Positions 24,121 to 34,920 of a stretch of 64,000 bases of DNA are shown here, piece by piece. The position numbers were made by a program, and so were the translations under genes. The notes beneath the pieces are model-generated. The model saw only the letters and a program-made list of their open reading frames with translations. It made no database searches and had not been told where the DNA came from. This DNA is from Sequoia sempervirens (Eukaryota; Streptophyta; Pinopsida; Cupressales; Cupressaceae): the NCBI GenBank assembly GCA_007258455.2, contig VDFB02254942.1, forward strand, positions 62,001 through 126,000, read 5' to 3'. How positions within the stretch are numbered: the stretch's first letter is position 1; each line of letters begins with the position of its first letter.

Positions 24121-24319
24121 AACTTTGACCCTTAAGGCGTTTTTCCAGACTTGGCCAATTTTGATGAAAATTTGGATTGTAACCTTCGCCGGAGCCTTTG
24201 TTCGAGCACTGATTCTGGATGACTAACAAGCCCGATTGACTGGCTGACGAGTGCATTGGAAAGCAGGATTGAAATTGACGAGATCATCCCTTGAGACTGC
24301 AGACCATAAAACTAAGATC

Positions 24320-25190
24320 TGAGGGCTCAAAAAACCAAGCGCCCCTAGCAAAAGTTGCGCTTTTACCTCAGACTTAGCCATTTTTTCATCGTTTTCATCT
24401 TACGAAGGTAAACTTGATCCCCTTGTATCTCATATTCAGCAGACTTTCAAGACTAACACACTGGTGCAACACGAAGCTGAATCCATTTCACAAAACAACT
24501 GCAAAGGCACATTTCTTCAGAAAACATCATATGAGGGGTGAAAATCAAGAGCGCCTTTTTCAAAAGGTGCTCTTTTTCGTCCAGAGAGCCATTTTTGGAA
24601 CTGACCAAAATATCACTAAACCTCCGACTGCAGGCTGACAGGTTATCCGTCTGATCTGACGGAGACAGGCAACGGATAGCTAGACGTAACACGGACAAGC
24701 TGAAAACCTGAGATCACCAAAAAGAAGGCATTAAAGGCCTCAAAAGCTCAAGCGCCTTTTTGAAAATGTGCTCTTTTGCTTTATTCACGACCTCAAAATC
24801 AAGATTTAACCCTGTGTTCGCCTTCTCATCTCGACTTCTCAGCAACTCTGATTGACGTGCTGAAGGGTGCAACGCGGAGCTGGACTAAGCGTGAAACAAA
24901 CGTCAAAGGGGTCATTTGATCTGAAACCTCCGTTTAGGGCCTCAAAAAGATGGGAGCCCCTAAGATAGACTGCTCGCTTTTGCTTGCAGTCATTTTCTCG
25001 TTTCTCTCGTTTTCCGCTGTATCTCCTGTAACTCGAGGAAAACATGTCTGTTTGACAGGCTTGATAGCTCATTGCGAAGCTCACATGATGCCGGACAAAT
25101 GTTTGTTGGAGGTGACAAACCCTAAAAACAGGATCTGAGCCCCTAAAAGATAGGGCACCTTTTTGAAAATCTGCTCCTCTCTCTAGAGAT
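24320..25190. repeat. Tandem repeat with period about 200 bp, five units
   Basis: Units near 24324, 24540, 24740, 24942 and 25138 each contain a GGGCTCAAAAA or AAAGCTCAAG-type lead, then AGCGCCTTTTT(G/C)AAAA and TGCTCTTTT, or degenerate forms. Between them lie lines with CTGACAGG and GAAGCTGAATC variants. It is non-coding and resembles the repeat-built U3 of LTR1. Confidence 0.6.
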
Positions 25191-25557
25191 AGAAAAATTT
25201 GACGATCTTCCTTCAGATTTTCACCTTTCTCAAAATTCTTCAGTAACAGACTAACATGAAACTGACACAAGCTCCATATTTGAAAAGCCCAAAAATGACC
25301 TTCTGACATCACTTTAACAAAGTTAAGACTATATTTAGCAGAATGCCTTAGTGAAGCAAAAAATTTGGTTTGGGTACAACATGTTCATTAACCTTGTAAT
25401 TAAACTAGGTGCTTAATTTAATCAAAGGAAAACAATAACTCCAGCCCCTACAAACACTATTAGTAGTCTTAATCATGTCTTTGACAAGCGTATAAAGTAC
25501 CTGCAAAACAAAAAACATAGATTAGTCTCCAAAATTTCAAGTTTCTGCAAATAAAAC

Positions 25558-25735
25558 CAGATGTGCTAAAATAGAGACCATATGCGCTAAAATAACCACT
25601 ATATGCGCTAAAAGAACTACTGTATGTGCTAAAATATGAGCTGGATGCGCTGAAAGATTCTGCATATGCGCTATAACAGGGTCTGGATGCGTTGAAATTC
25701 ACCACCTATGCGCTGAAAGAAGTCACGGGTGCGCT
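25558..25735. repeat. GCGCTA minisatellite, right array
   Basis: About eight units of roughly 24 bp based on TATGCGCTAAAA, in the same orientation and with the same period as 15520-15815. It lies close to the 5' LTR of the 25 kb element; the two arrays were probably neighbours before LTR3 and LTR1 inserted between them. Confidence 0.8.
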
Positions 25736-26140
25736 ACATCGAGATTCACGATCAAACCTGTTCACGAAAACTTGTCAGAAAATGTTAAAAACGGGGCTAG
25801 GCCCCACGGTGGGTGACGATTTATGTGTGTATGAAAATGTGAATAAGCAATTTAAAGCTAAACAACACACCAATGAAACATTATATTAAGGAATTCAAAT
25901 TACAAATCAAATTGAAACAAACAAATCCCTTAATGGCGTCTCATTGTTCTCTATCTCCAAGGATTCGTTAAGTCATGATTGCTCTCAGATTGTTTGTGCA
26001 CTATGACTTTTCAAATGACAACTTGAAGAATGAGATGTTGGAAATGCAAGAAATAATTCCTACATGATTGATAAACTATATGATTGATATGCATAGATTA
26101 TGATGATGCTGCTATGATAATGATATGATGAAAGTGATAT

Positions 26141-26685
26141 TGTTAATGGGATATAGCTTCGGTCAGATATAAATGATGATTGCTAAATAGCATCATCATC
26201 ATTTATATGTGATCGAATTTAATCCTTAAACATATTTCTGGAAAATAAGTAAAACGAATTTATAAGCATGCATAAATTCAAAATAATAAAATGATGATCA
26301 AATTCTGCATTGAATAAAATCGGAACTCATATAATATATATCCGCCATGTATGTGAGGGCATATGTATTAAGTTTGTTAAACCGAGCGTTAGTCGGTTGT
26401 CTTTGAGACCCGCGCGCCCAAAGGGACACGTCCTATGAGCGGACGTGTCTACACTTGTGGAGACACGTCCTCTCATGAGACGCGTCTCTTAGAGGCGGGT
26501 CTCCAAAGGTATTTAACATTGTTCCATCATTGATATGCAAACATCGAAATTATTAATGTTCTGCAATCAGCACATTCAGCATTAGTGAAAATAAATCTGA
26601 CTTAGAATTTTAAGTAGAATTCTTACACTTAGAATTTCCTTAGTTTTTAGGCTTCTAGTATGATTGAGATTTGGTTACATTTACA
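26141..26685 (+). repeat. Copia 5' LTR
   Basis: 545 bp, TG to CA ends, ten mismatches to the 3' LTR. It contains GC-rich inverted words around 26420-26505 (GACACGTCC and GGACGTGTC) that could form a hairpin. Confidence 0.93.
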
Positions 26686-26700
26686 TGGTATCAGAAGCCA
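26686..26700 (+). promoter_or_regulatory. Copia primer-binding site
   Basis: TGGTATCAGAAGCCA directly after the LTR; its first ten bases are the canonical initiator-tRNA-Met complement. Confidence 0.85.
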
Positions 26701-26793
26701 AGTTGTGTGAATCCAAATCAAATCTAGATATCAGATTGCTCTAGAAAAATTCGTATTTTCTAAAAAAATCGAATTCACATCACATTCTTCATA

Positions 26794-29700
26794 ATGTCAA
26801 GTGTGATCAGATTTGAAGATCGTCTTGCAGGAGCAGACAACTTCACATCATGGAAATTTAGAATCATGATGATCCTTAAAGAGAATAAATTAGACTCACT
26901 TGTGAGAGAAAATAAAAAGGAACCAGAGGCTGATCCTGAGAAAACTCAATGGATTGAAAACAATGAAAAAGCCATGAAAATCTTAGTAGATGCAGTTAGG
27001 GATCATATAGTGCCCATCCTAGCAAAACATGAAACTGCATATCATATGTTCAAATCTCTTGAGAGTACCTATGAGATCAACAACACCAGTAGGACTCTTG
27101 CATTAAAGAGGCAAATCAACAATGCTCAAATAAACAAAGGAGAGTCCATTAATGCATACTTCATGAGGATCATTGAACTAAGGGATCAATTATCCACAAT
27201 TGGATATCAGATTGATAGCAAAGAGTTAACTCTAATTGCACTAGGAGGCCTACCAAACTCATGGGAGTCATTTGTTCAAGGAATAAGTGCGAGATCTAAA
27301 CTCCCTAAGTTTGACAGGCTAAGAACTGACTGCCTTCAAGAAGAAACAAGACTCTCCACAAAAGAAAATAAACAAAAGAACATAGATGAAGACATTCATG
27401 TACTCAACACATCGTCTAATAAAATGAATAAGAAAAACTCCTACAAGAGAGGATCTTTTAAAAGAAAGAGAAATTCCAATGGAAAGGGATCTTCTAAGAA
27501 GAAAGACATCTCTCGAGTGCAATGCTTTAGATGTGATCAATATGGCCACGATGCAATGAAGTGCCCTGACAGATCAAAGCAACAAGCATCTTTTGCCAAA
27601 GTAGGAAAGACAAATTCAGATCATGAATCTGAGAACTTTGTGTTCTATATAGCCTTATCTAGTCAAGTATCTAACAACACCCTCAACTGGGTAATTGATA
27701 GTGGATCCTCTAGACATATCACAGGATTCAGATAACACCTAGACACTATGATTGAAAAGGCTAATGAAGAAGTAACCATTGGGGATGATTCTGCACACTC
27801 GGTAAAAGGGGTTGGAACTTGCTCCATCAAAGTGAAATCTGGTCTTTCTCTTCAACTCACTGGAGTCTTATTTGTACCTGGAATAAAGAGGAATCTAATA
27901 TCCATCTCTGCCCTTGAAGACAATGGATATAGAGTTACCTTTATGGATGGAAAAGTTCTGGCATGGCCTAAAAACTCAACTATCAAGAAAGCCCAAACCA
28001 TAGGTGTAAGACAAGGGTACCTTTACAAACTAGCACTGAAGTTAAACAAGCCCTTACCCTTGACACCTTTGAGTCAAATGAGATTTGGCTTAGAAGATTA
28101 GGACACCTTCATTTCCGTGCCCTACCTTATGTGGAAAAACTTGTAACAGGCTTACCTAAGTTAAAACCATCTCATGAAGGAACTTGTAAAGGTTGTGCCT
28201 TAGGAAAGAATACAAAGGGATCCTTTCCCAATAGTTTGAGCAAAACCCTAAATGTGTTAGAACTGGTTCACTTAGACTTATGTGGACCCATGTCTGTACC
28301 CTCTAAAGCAAGATTTCTATACTATGTCATATTTATAGATGACTTCTCTAGGAAAACCTAGATCTATTTCCTTAAGTGTAAAGAGTCAATATAAATCCTC
28401 AAAAGGTTCAAAGAGTTCAAAACCCTTACTGAAAACTTCTCCGGGAAGAAAATAAAAACCTTAAGGACAGACAATGGGAAAGAATAGACCTCTGAAATTT
28501 TTAAGGAATTCTGCATGAGTGTTGGAATTAAGAGGGAGTTCACAGTTGCCTACAACCCTCAACAAAATGGGGTTGCTTAAAGAAAAAATAGAACCATTGT
28601 AGAAGCTGCTAAGGCAATGTTGCTTGACCAAAACATTGAAACTTCTTTCTGGGCAGAAGCCTCTAGGACTATGTCTATATCCAAAATAGATGTCCTCATT
28701 CTCATCTTGATAACAAAACTCCTGAAGAAGCCTTTACTGGCATAAAACCTGACATTAGTCATTTTAGGATTTTTGGCTGTCCTGTCTATATTCATGTGCC
28801 CAAAGAGAAGAGATTCAAACTAGAACCTTCCAGAAAGAAGGGGGTATTTGTGGGTTATAGTGAAACCTCCAAAGCCTACAGGATATTCATACCCGGGCAG
28901 AAACAAATTGAATTGAGCAGAGATGTCATCTTTGAAGAGGACATTGCATTCAAGAGGGCAAGAAGTTCTAGTGAGATAGATACCTATTGCCCTAGAGCAC
29001 CTGAAATGGAACCTGCTCCTGAGATTCAGAGGGAGCATCCTGAGGAAATGCCACATGAACTTCCTTCTACTTCAGATGAGAATACAAATGACAACGGCAG
29101 AAAGAGGCCACTTTGGGCTAGAAAGATGATCAAAGAAGCCGAGGATCATGTAGCACCCAAAGGAACGTTTAGGGAAAGTAAAAGACCCAAACGGTTCTCT
29201 AGCTATGTTGCTCTAATGAACAACATCATAAACTTAGAACCTATCAGTGTTACAAAAGCCTTCAGACATCAAGCATGGAAGGATGCAATGACGGAGGAAT
29301 ATCAGTCCATTCTAAAGAATGATGTATGGGATATAGTGCCTAGACCGAAAGAGAAATCTGTTTTCTCTTCCGAATGGCTCTTCAAAATCAAGCATGCTGC
29401 TGATGGCAGTATAGAAAAACATAAAGCACGTTTTGTGGCAAGAGCTTTTTCTCAAAAGGAAGGCATTGATTATGAAGAAACATTTGCGCCTGTTGCCCGC
29501 TACACTTCGGTGAGAGTAGTGTTAGCCATTGCTGCAGCTAAAGGCTGGAAGATCCATCAAATGGATGTGAAAACTGCCTTCCTGAATGGAACCATTGAAG
29601 AGGAAGTCTATCTGGAACAGCCTGAAGGTTTTGTGAGACATAAACCTGACTCACATGTGTGCAGACTGAAGAAAGCCCTCTATGGACTTAAACAGGCTCC

Positions 29701-30761
29701 CAGGGTCTGGTATGAAAGAATTGACAGCTATCTCTTGGGACTAGGATTTTCCAAGAATGATGCTGACTCCAATCTCTACTTCAAGGTAATCAAAGGTGAT
29801 ATGCTAATAATTATTTTATATGTTGATGACCTGCTGATAACAGGAGAAGATCACCTCATTGCTCAAGGAAAGCAGGATCTAATTTCTGAATTTGACATGA
29901 AAGACTTGGGCATTCTACACTACTTCCTAGGTTTGTAAGTATGGCAGAAATCAGAGGGCATTATACTAAACCAAGGGAAGTATACTATTGATATTCTGAA
30001 GAGATTTGGAATGTTGGACTGTAGACCGATGTCTACACCTATGGAAACCAACTTCACAAACTGAAAGAAGCAGCAGCAAATCCAAGTGTGCAGATCCAAC
30101 CCTTTATAGACAGATGATTGGATCCTTGATGTATCTAGTTAACACCAGACCTGATATTTGCTATGCAGTGAATGTTTTCAGCCAATTCATGTGTGAGCCA
30201 AAGGAAATTCACCTAATGGCTGTGAAACATATTTTGAGATATCTTCAAGGCACTATTGGATATGGTCTTCTTTACGAAAATGACCAACTAGATCTACATG
30301 GGTACTCTGATTCAGATTGGGCTGGAAGTGTAACCGATCGAAAAAGCACATCAGGATGTTGCTTCAATTTAGGATCGGCTATGATCTCCTAGATTTGCAG
30401 AAAACAGTCTTCAGTTGCACAGAGCTCAACAGAAGCTGAATACATTGCAGCCTCTATGGGAGCAAGAGAAGTAGTTTGGCTTCGTAAATTGCTTGTGGGA
30501 CTCTTTGGTGAGCCCTTGAATCCTACAATTATTCATTGTGATAATCAGAGTTGCATCAAACTCTCTGTAAATCCTGTCTTCCATGATAGATCTAAGCACA
30601 TTGAGATCCCCTATCATTATGTAAGAGATATGGTAGAAAGGAAAGTGATCCAGTTGGAGTATGTTAGTACAAATGATCAAATTGCAGACATTCTCACCAA
30701 GCCTCTCTCCCGAATCATGGTAGAGCAGTTCAGGAAGAAATTTGGTATGGTTGAAATGTAA
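26794..30761 (+). pseudogene. Copia gag-pol polyprotein, broken
   Basis: Gag starts MSSVIRFEDRLAGADNF at 26794 (UBN2-type gag); the zinc knuckle CFRCDQYGHDAMKC lies near 27523 and the protease site WVIDSGSSRHITG near 27690. A TAA at 27733-27735 stops the frame. The integrase region follows (pre-integrase CKGCALGK near 28180, IDDFSR near 28340), with a frameshift near 28090-28130 and a stop at 28359-28361. At 28578-28580 TAA replaces the codon expected for the catalytic Glu. Reverse transcriptase resumes at about 28796 in a third frame (QMDVKTAFLNG near 29560; YVDDLL at 29819-29836) and stops after FLGL at 29936-29938. RNase H spans about 30300-30700 (YSDSDWAG, STEAEY, HCDNQS) with a TAG at 30390-30392. 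The stops look like single-base changes; the element cannot make its own proteins. Confidence 0.92.
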
Positions 30762-30939
30762 TTTGATATTTATGTCTAAAATTCAAATTGTTTATAAATT
30801 GTACTAATATATAAAGATGTTTAATGTGTAAACTCTTTTGTCATGTGTGTGACTCCATGACCTTATGGGCCTACTCCCCCTGTGTACATTATTGAAAGGT
30901 GACGATCTTTCTAATAATGAACACTTGTATTTGACATTG

Positions 30940-31285
30940 TAAAGTGACGACTCTACAATGATGAGTTGAACTATCATGATAGATATCACGTGACTTGATA
31001 TCTGTGGACATGTCATGATAGTATCTCTTGGACACTTTTGATGAATATCATGGGACTTGATATCATTTGAAGATCATTGTGATCCTTAAGAGATAATCAT
31101 GGTGGATAATTATATATCCGTGGATATGCCATGAATTATGGTAGACATCATGTGACTTGATGTCAGTGCACATACCATAATGAAGATGTGTTATAAAGAA
31201 TGTCATGTGACTTGACAATATTGAGAAAACATATCATATCTTCGATATCACGTGTGAAGGTGATATCTCCACTTATTTGATTTGA
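30940..31285. repeat. Array of imperfect palindromes before the copia 3' LTR
   Basis: At least four copies of a near-palindrome of the form GATATCA(C/T)GTGACTTGATATC occur near 30982, 31046, 31144 and 31199, with a related ATATCACGTG motif near 31243. It lies between the pol stop and the purine tract and is not coding. Confidence 0.7.
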
Positions 31286-31299
31286 AATATCTTCCCTAG

Positions 31300-31310
31300 C
31301 TAAGAGGGAG
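31300..31310 (+). promoter_or_regulatory. Copia polypurine tract
   Basis: The purine-rich AAGAGGGAG ends directly at the first base of the 3' LTR, the position required for plus-strand priming. Confidence 0.75.
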
Positions 31311-31855
31311 TGTTAATGGGATATAGCTTCGGTCAGATATAAATGATGATTGCTAAATAGCATCATCATCATTTATATGTGATCGAATTTAATCCTTAAA
31401 CATATTTCTAGAAAATAAGTAAAACGAATTTATAAGCATGCATAAATTCGAAATAATAAAATGATGATCAAATTCTGCATTGAATAAAATCGGAACTCAT
31501 ATAATATATATCCGCCATGTATGTGAGGGCATATGTATTAAGTTTGTTAAACCGAGTGTTAGTCGGTTGTCTTTGAGACCCGTGCGCCCAAAGGGACACG
31601 TCCCATGAGCGGACGTGTCTCCACTTGTGGAGACACGTCCTCTCATGAGATGCGTCTCTTAGAGGCGGGTCTCCAAAGGTATTTAACATTGTTCCATCAT
31701 TGATATGCAAACATCGAAATTATTAATGTTCTGCAATCAGCACATTCAACATTAGTGAAAATAAATCTGACTTAGAATTTTAAGTAGAATTCTTACACTT
31801 AGAATTTCCTTAGTTTTGAGGCTCCTAGTATGATTGAGATTTGGTTACATTTACA
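31311..31855 (+). repeat. Copia 3' LTR
   Basis: 545 bp, same ends and length as the 5' LTR. Confidence 0.93.
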
Positions 31856-32034
31856 AATATGATGCTAAATGGTGTAATTAAACTACGGCTAATACCAAAG
31901 CCATGATTAAGCTAATTGATTCTACATGTTAATTGCTAAATGGTCATAATGCTAAATGGTCACAATGCTCTAATGAAAATTCTGTAGAGTGCAATTACTA
32001 ATGATTGGGATCCTTTTGCTGTAGAATGAGGGTG

Positions 32035-32042
32035 TATTTATA
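32035..32042 (-). promoter_or_regulatory. TATA box of the 25 kb element
   Basis: Minus strand ATCTATAAATACACCCTC. The partner LTR has the same box at 7570-7577. It is placed about 500 bases into the LTR, as expected for a U3/R boundary. Confidence 0.7.
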
Positions 32043-32719
32043 GATTTTCCAAGGCATAAATTGAGGAGGCAACAACCAACGGTCTGGATTTAATTTGGAC
32101 TGATGAACGGTTGAGAATGAAGAAGTTAGAGAGAATAAAGGAGAGTGTTCCCTTCATAAAAAGAATCTGCCAAGTGTGAGGAAGAATAAATGGGATATGA
32201 AAGCCAAGTGTTCCAAAGTTGTTTAGAATTTGTTGAGGATAAAGCCCAAATTAAATATTTGAAATATTCAATTTGTTGAGACACATGATGAGTTGGAAGG
32301 TGGAAAAAGTAGTAGACATGTGATTAAATTCAAATTTAGAATTTAAATTTAATAAGAGAGTTAATTAAATAAAACAAACTATTTAAATTTGTTTATTTAA
32401 TTAAGATAGGAAGAATATGATTTAAGATAGAAGAATTAGAAAATGAACTATATAAATAAATTTAGAATTTATTTATAAGTAGAAGAATAAAAGATTTATT
32501 AATTAAATAACTTGTATTTAATTAAATTACTCCAGACCAAATTTGAGTGTATACACACGTTAATATTGTTAACACTTGGAAGGAGTAGATTTTTGTGCAC
32601 AATTAATTCCATGGATTTGTAAGAAAATAATAAAGTCATTTTGAAAATAATTCTATACGGTTGCAAATTTTTGTGTATAAGATTATATTTGGTGATAAAA
32701 AAATTTCAACTATACCTAT

Positions 32720-32808
32720 TATAAGCCATGTTGTGTGATATATGGTATAGCTTTATTATGTGATAAAAAAATTTCAACTATACCATATATCACACAACAT
32801 GGCTTATA
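32720..32808. repeat. Perfect 31 bp inverted repeat (hairpin)
   Basis: The left arm (32720-32750) and right arm (32778-32808) are exact reverse complements with a 27-base loop. The arm contains AAGCCATGTTGTGTGATATA. The loop-side text GATAAAAAAATTTCAACTAT also occurs as a direct repeat at about 32694 and 32762, so the hairpin probably arose by an inverted template switch. Confidence 0.9.
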
Positions 32809-33744
32809 TTAAAGCTAGCGAACTATATTAAAAGGTAAAATATCCATGCTTAGGAGTCAATGGCATGGGTGTAAGGGCTAAAGTAATCAAATATATGTGC
32901 CATGGATGCTATAACGTGCGAAAGCATAGTATTGATATTCTAAGGGGCAAGATAAAACGTATTATATGCATATGAAAAAGGTACGCAGGAGGCCACATAG
33001 TCCATGCACAAGCTAGCATGTGTAGTAGGTTTTGAATACGTGGACAGCCATTCAAATGGCAAAAGACTATAGCGATGGAACCATGTTGTATCAAAGCCTT
33101 AAGTATAAAGCAAATCGATATGTAATGATTTGAGTTTGAAATAAAGTGGGAGCTAGTTTTGATGCGCATATAAGAGGGAGTCTAAAGTGCATATATAAAG
33201 CACTGCCACATAAAGTGAATTGGCCAAAGCTAAACGCTGCACAAATATAGCGCATGGGAGAATAAGTGATAATGCATTTAACAACGCATGGGAGAATAAG
33301 TGATAATTCATTTAACAGCGCATAAGTAATATGAAGTGATACATTTACAAAAGTAAATGGTATGTATTATGTTGTTGACATGTCAAACTTGCGCATAATG
33401 AAAGGGTGCGTATGAATAGGTGGCGCCATATTTTGGGAAGTATGAAACAATAAGAAGTCTTTTGCTGCACCATAATCCAACACATAGCCTTTTGAGAGCA
33501 TGAGACTTGGTCTTTTTCCACGAGCTGGCTGAGGTAGTCAACTTATATTGCAATAAGGAAACCTGTAGGTTGCATTTCTAAGTTTAAATCATTGCTGTCA
33601 CCAAGATAGGAGCGACTCATCTTTAATAGAGAATTAGTGTTCTAAGCAGCCACATCTCATTTCTTGAGCCTAGTCGATGCATTTGGAATAGGAAGGTGGC
33701 AGATTTAGTAGCTTGTTTGTAGCATTAAGATGCTCAGATTTTAG

Positions 33745-33752
33745 TATAAATA
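33745..33752 (+). promoter_or_regulatory. Possible TATA box
   Basis: TATAAATA in the context TTAGTATAAATAGGGG. No coding region follows closely; probably the promoter of an old LTR. Confidence 0.4.
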
Positions 33753-34268
33753 GGGGCATTCTCTCTATCTTTGGTTACAGTTTTCCATTATGATTTCTTC
33801 ATTCGTTGTTCTGCTGTAGTTTTTTGTGCAAGTGTATTTTTGAGAGCTTTTGTGAGAAAGAGAGTTGTTTTGTGGATTTGCAATTGTTGAGAGTATTTGT
33901 GAGAGGCTAGAGTTTGGAGATAGGTTGAGCTTAGAAGGAGTAGCAAGTGGGATTGTGGAAGTTGATCTAGGAAAGAAGTAATATTAGTTGGAGCTATAAT
34001 TCCAGACATGCTGATTTCTATTCCTCTATTATTTTATGATTGAAAGGTTATTTGTTTATGAATTCCTTTGTTTGGGAAAGATAGATTTTAAATGCGTGTT
34101 AAGCTTGTTTTTATGGACTTGGTTTATTTCTTACTTGGATAAGCTTGCATGATTCTTGGAAGAGTCTTGTTTTGGGAGAAACCTTGTTTATTTGGAATAT
34201 ACATATATTATATATTGGAATTTGAGTGGTTATGTTGTTATTATGAACTATACTTAGTTTGTTAAAAC

Positions 34269-34912
34269 CATAGATGAAATCTCGCCAAAAACTCGCGAGT
34301 TTTCTGGCTGGCCGAGTTTTTGGGCCATTGAGTTTTTTTGAAAAATTCGAAGAGTTTTAAAAAAAAAACTCGGCCTCTTAGCAAAAAGAAACTTGCAACC
34401 GGAATAAAGGCAATTTTGATTCATTTTTTTGATCAGCAAAATGATGTGTTCCATGAAGGTTTGTGTGACTTTGATGGTCTTAATCTGGGTTTTTTGTTAA
34501 TGCAAAATGATGTACGGAATGAAGGTTTGTGTGGTTTTTGGAGGTCTTAATTTGGGCTTGGTGGTGGGGGCTCCACCCCTCGACCTCGCCCTGTATCGCG
34601 ATAATGTAGTATTTACTTTCATTTTTACAAAAAAGAATTGCTATTTTCATTTTGTTTCAGACTATCAGCATCAGCGCATTCCACACGAGGATGCCATTTT
34701 GTACCCAATTTCTTTCAAATTAATCAAATACAACTAGACTCAACTTGTTTCTTTTATGTACTCATTTATTGACTCATTGGATGCATCTTATCATTGAATT
34801 TTGCAAAAAAATGCGTTTTTAATGAAATTTAAGCAATTTTTTAAGTTTCTGAGCTTTTTGCCGAGTTTTTGCCAAGTTGAGTTTTCCAGCCTTGCCGAGT
34901 TTTTCAACTATG
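34269..34912. mobile_element. Small hAT-like non-autonomous element
   Basis: 644 bp with terminal inverted repeats: left CATAGATGAAATCTCG, right (inverted) CATAGTTGAAAAACTCG. Flanking eight-base sequences GTTAAAAC and GTAAAGAC agree at six of eight positions, as expected for an old hAT duplication. The ends match those of the hAT element at 44540-53553, including subterminal ACTCGG words. No transposase is encoded; a unit of about 70 bp is duplicated at 34438-34560. Confidence 0.65.
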
Positions 34913-34920
34913 GTAAAGAC

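Larger units (their letters stand above)
15832..25319 (-). mobile_element. Probable solo LTR (LTR3), split by the LTR1 insertion
   Basis: Candidate ends read TG at 15832 and CA at 25319 with AAGTT on both sides (15827-15831 and 25320-25324). Without the inner LTR1 copy and its duplication the length is about 5.1 kb. On the minus strand it begins TGTTAAAGTGATG and contains a TATAAATA box at 21851-21858, so it has LTR architecture: long U3 with repeat arrays, TATA, then R/U5. A five-base match found by searching many candidate ends could be chance, hence the moderate confidence. No internal coding region accompanies it, so it would be a solo LTR in the leader of the 25 kb element. Confidence 0.45.
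26141..31855 (+). mobile_element. Ty1/copia retrotransposon, complete but inactive
   Basis: Two 545 bp LTRs (26141-26685, 31311-31855) run from TGTTAATGGG to TTTACA. A primer-binding site follows the first and a purine tract precedes the second. Internal coding order is gag, protease, integrase, reverse transcriptase, RNase H, the copia order. I count 10 differences between the LTRs (8 transitions, 2 transversions). The flanks GATAT and AATAT share four of five bases; the empty site is visible in the partner LTR near 7390, which proves the insertion and its direction. Multiple stops and at least one frameshift make it non-autonomous. Confidence 0.93.
7079..32555 (-). mobile_element. Nested 25.5 kb LTR retrotransposon with antisense PMD gene
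   Basis: Two related sequences, 7079-8037 and 25824-32555 (the latter split by a copia element), bracket the region as LTRs. The outer junctions carry the same five bases CACGT (7074-7078 and 32556-32560), as expected for integrase-made target duplication. Both LTRs contain a minus-strand TATAAATA box, so the element reads on the minus strand: 5' LTR at the right, leader, gag-protease frame (15152 down to 11596), then 3' LTR at the left. No reverse transcriptase, RNase H or integrase was found. The plus-strand PMD gene lies between the protease remnant and the 3' LTR. Net of insertions the element is far smaller than its span. Extra antisense genes near the 3' LTR are known in Tat-lineage Ty3/gypsy elements; assignment to that lineage is inference. 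Confidence 0.75.
25824..32555 (-). repeat. 5' LTR of the 25 kb element, split by copia
   Basis: LTR sequence occupies 25824-26140 and 31856-32555, about 1.0 kb in total. On the minus strand it starts TGTATACACTC and ends CATACACACA. A minus-strand TATAAATA box is at 32035-32042. The full U3 is present here, unlike in the left LTR. The copia element interrupts U5. No standard primer-binding site was recognised next to 25823. Confidence 0.8.
32561..34260. other. Non-coding, AT-rich, with tandem units
   Basis: No gene seen. It contains a 31 bp inverted repeat (annotated separately), a direct pair of units with GCATGGGAGAATAAGTGATAA near 33251 and 33287, and a plus-strand TATA context at 33745-33752. 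The region after that box (33780-34060) resembles the R/U5 part of a plant LTR, but I could not fix ends. Confidence 0.5.

Noticed and set aside
15520..25735. Regular short repeats as a possible CRISPR array
   Set aside because: Units are degenerate, without unique spacers of constant length, in plant nuclear DNA.
25790..25823. Primer-binding site for the 25 kb element
   Set aside because: The minus-strand sequence after the LTR (TAAATCGTCACCCACCGTGG) does not match a tRNA 3' end that I can name.
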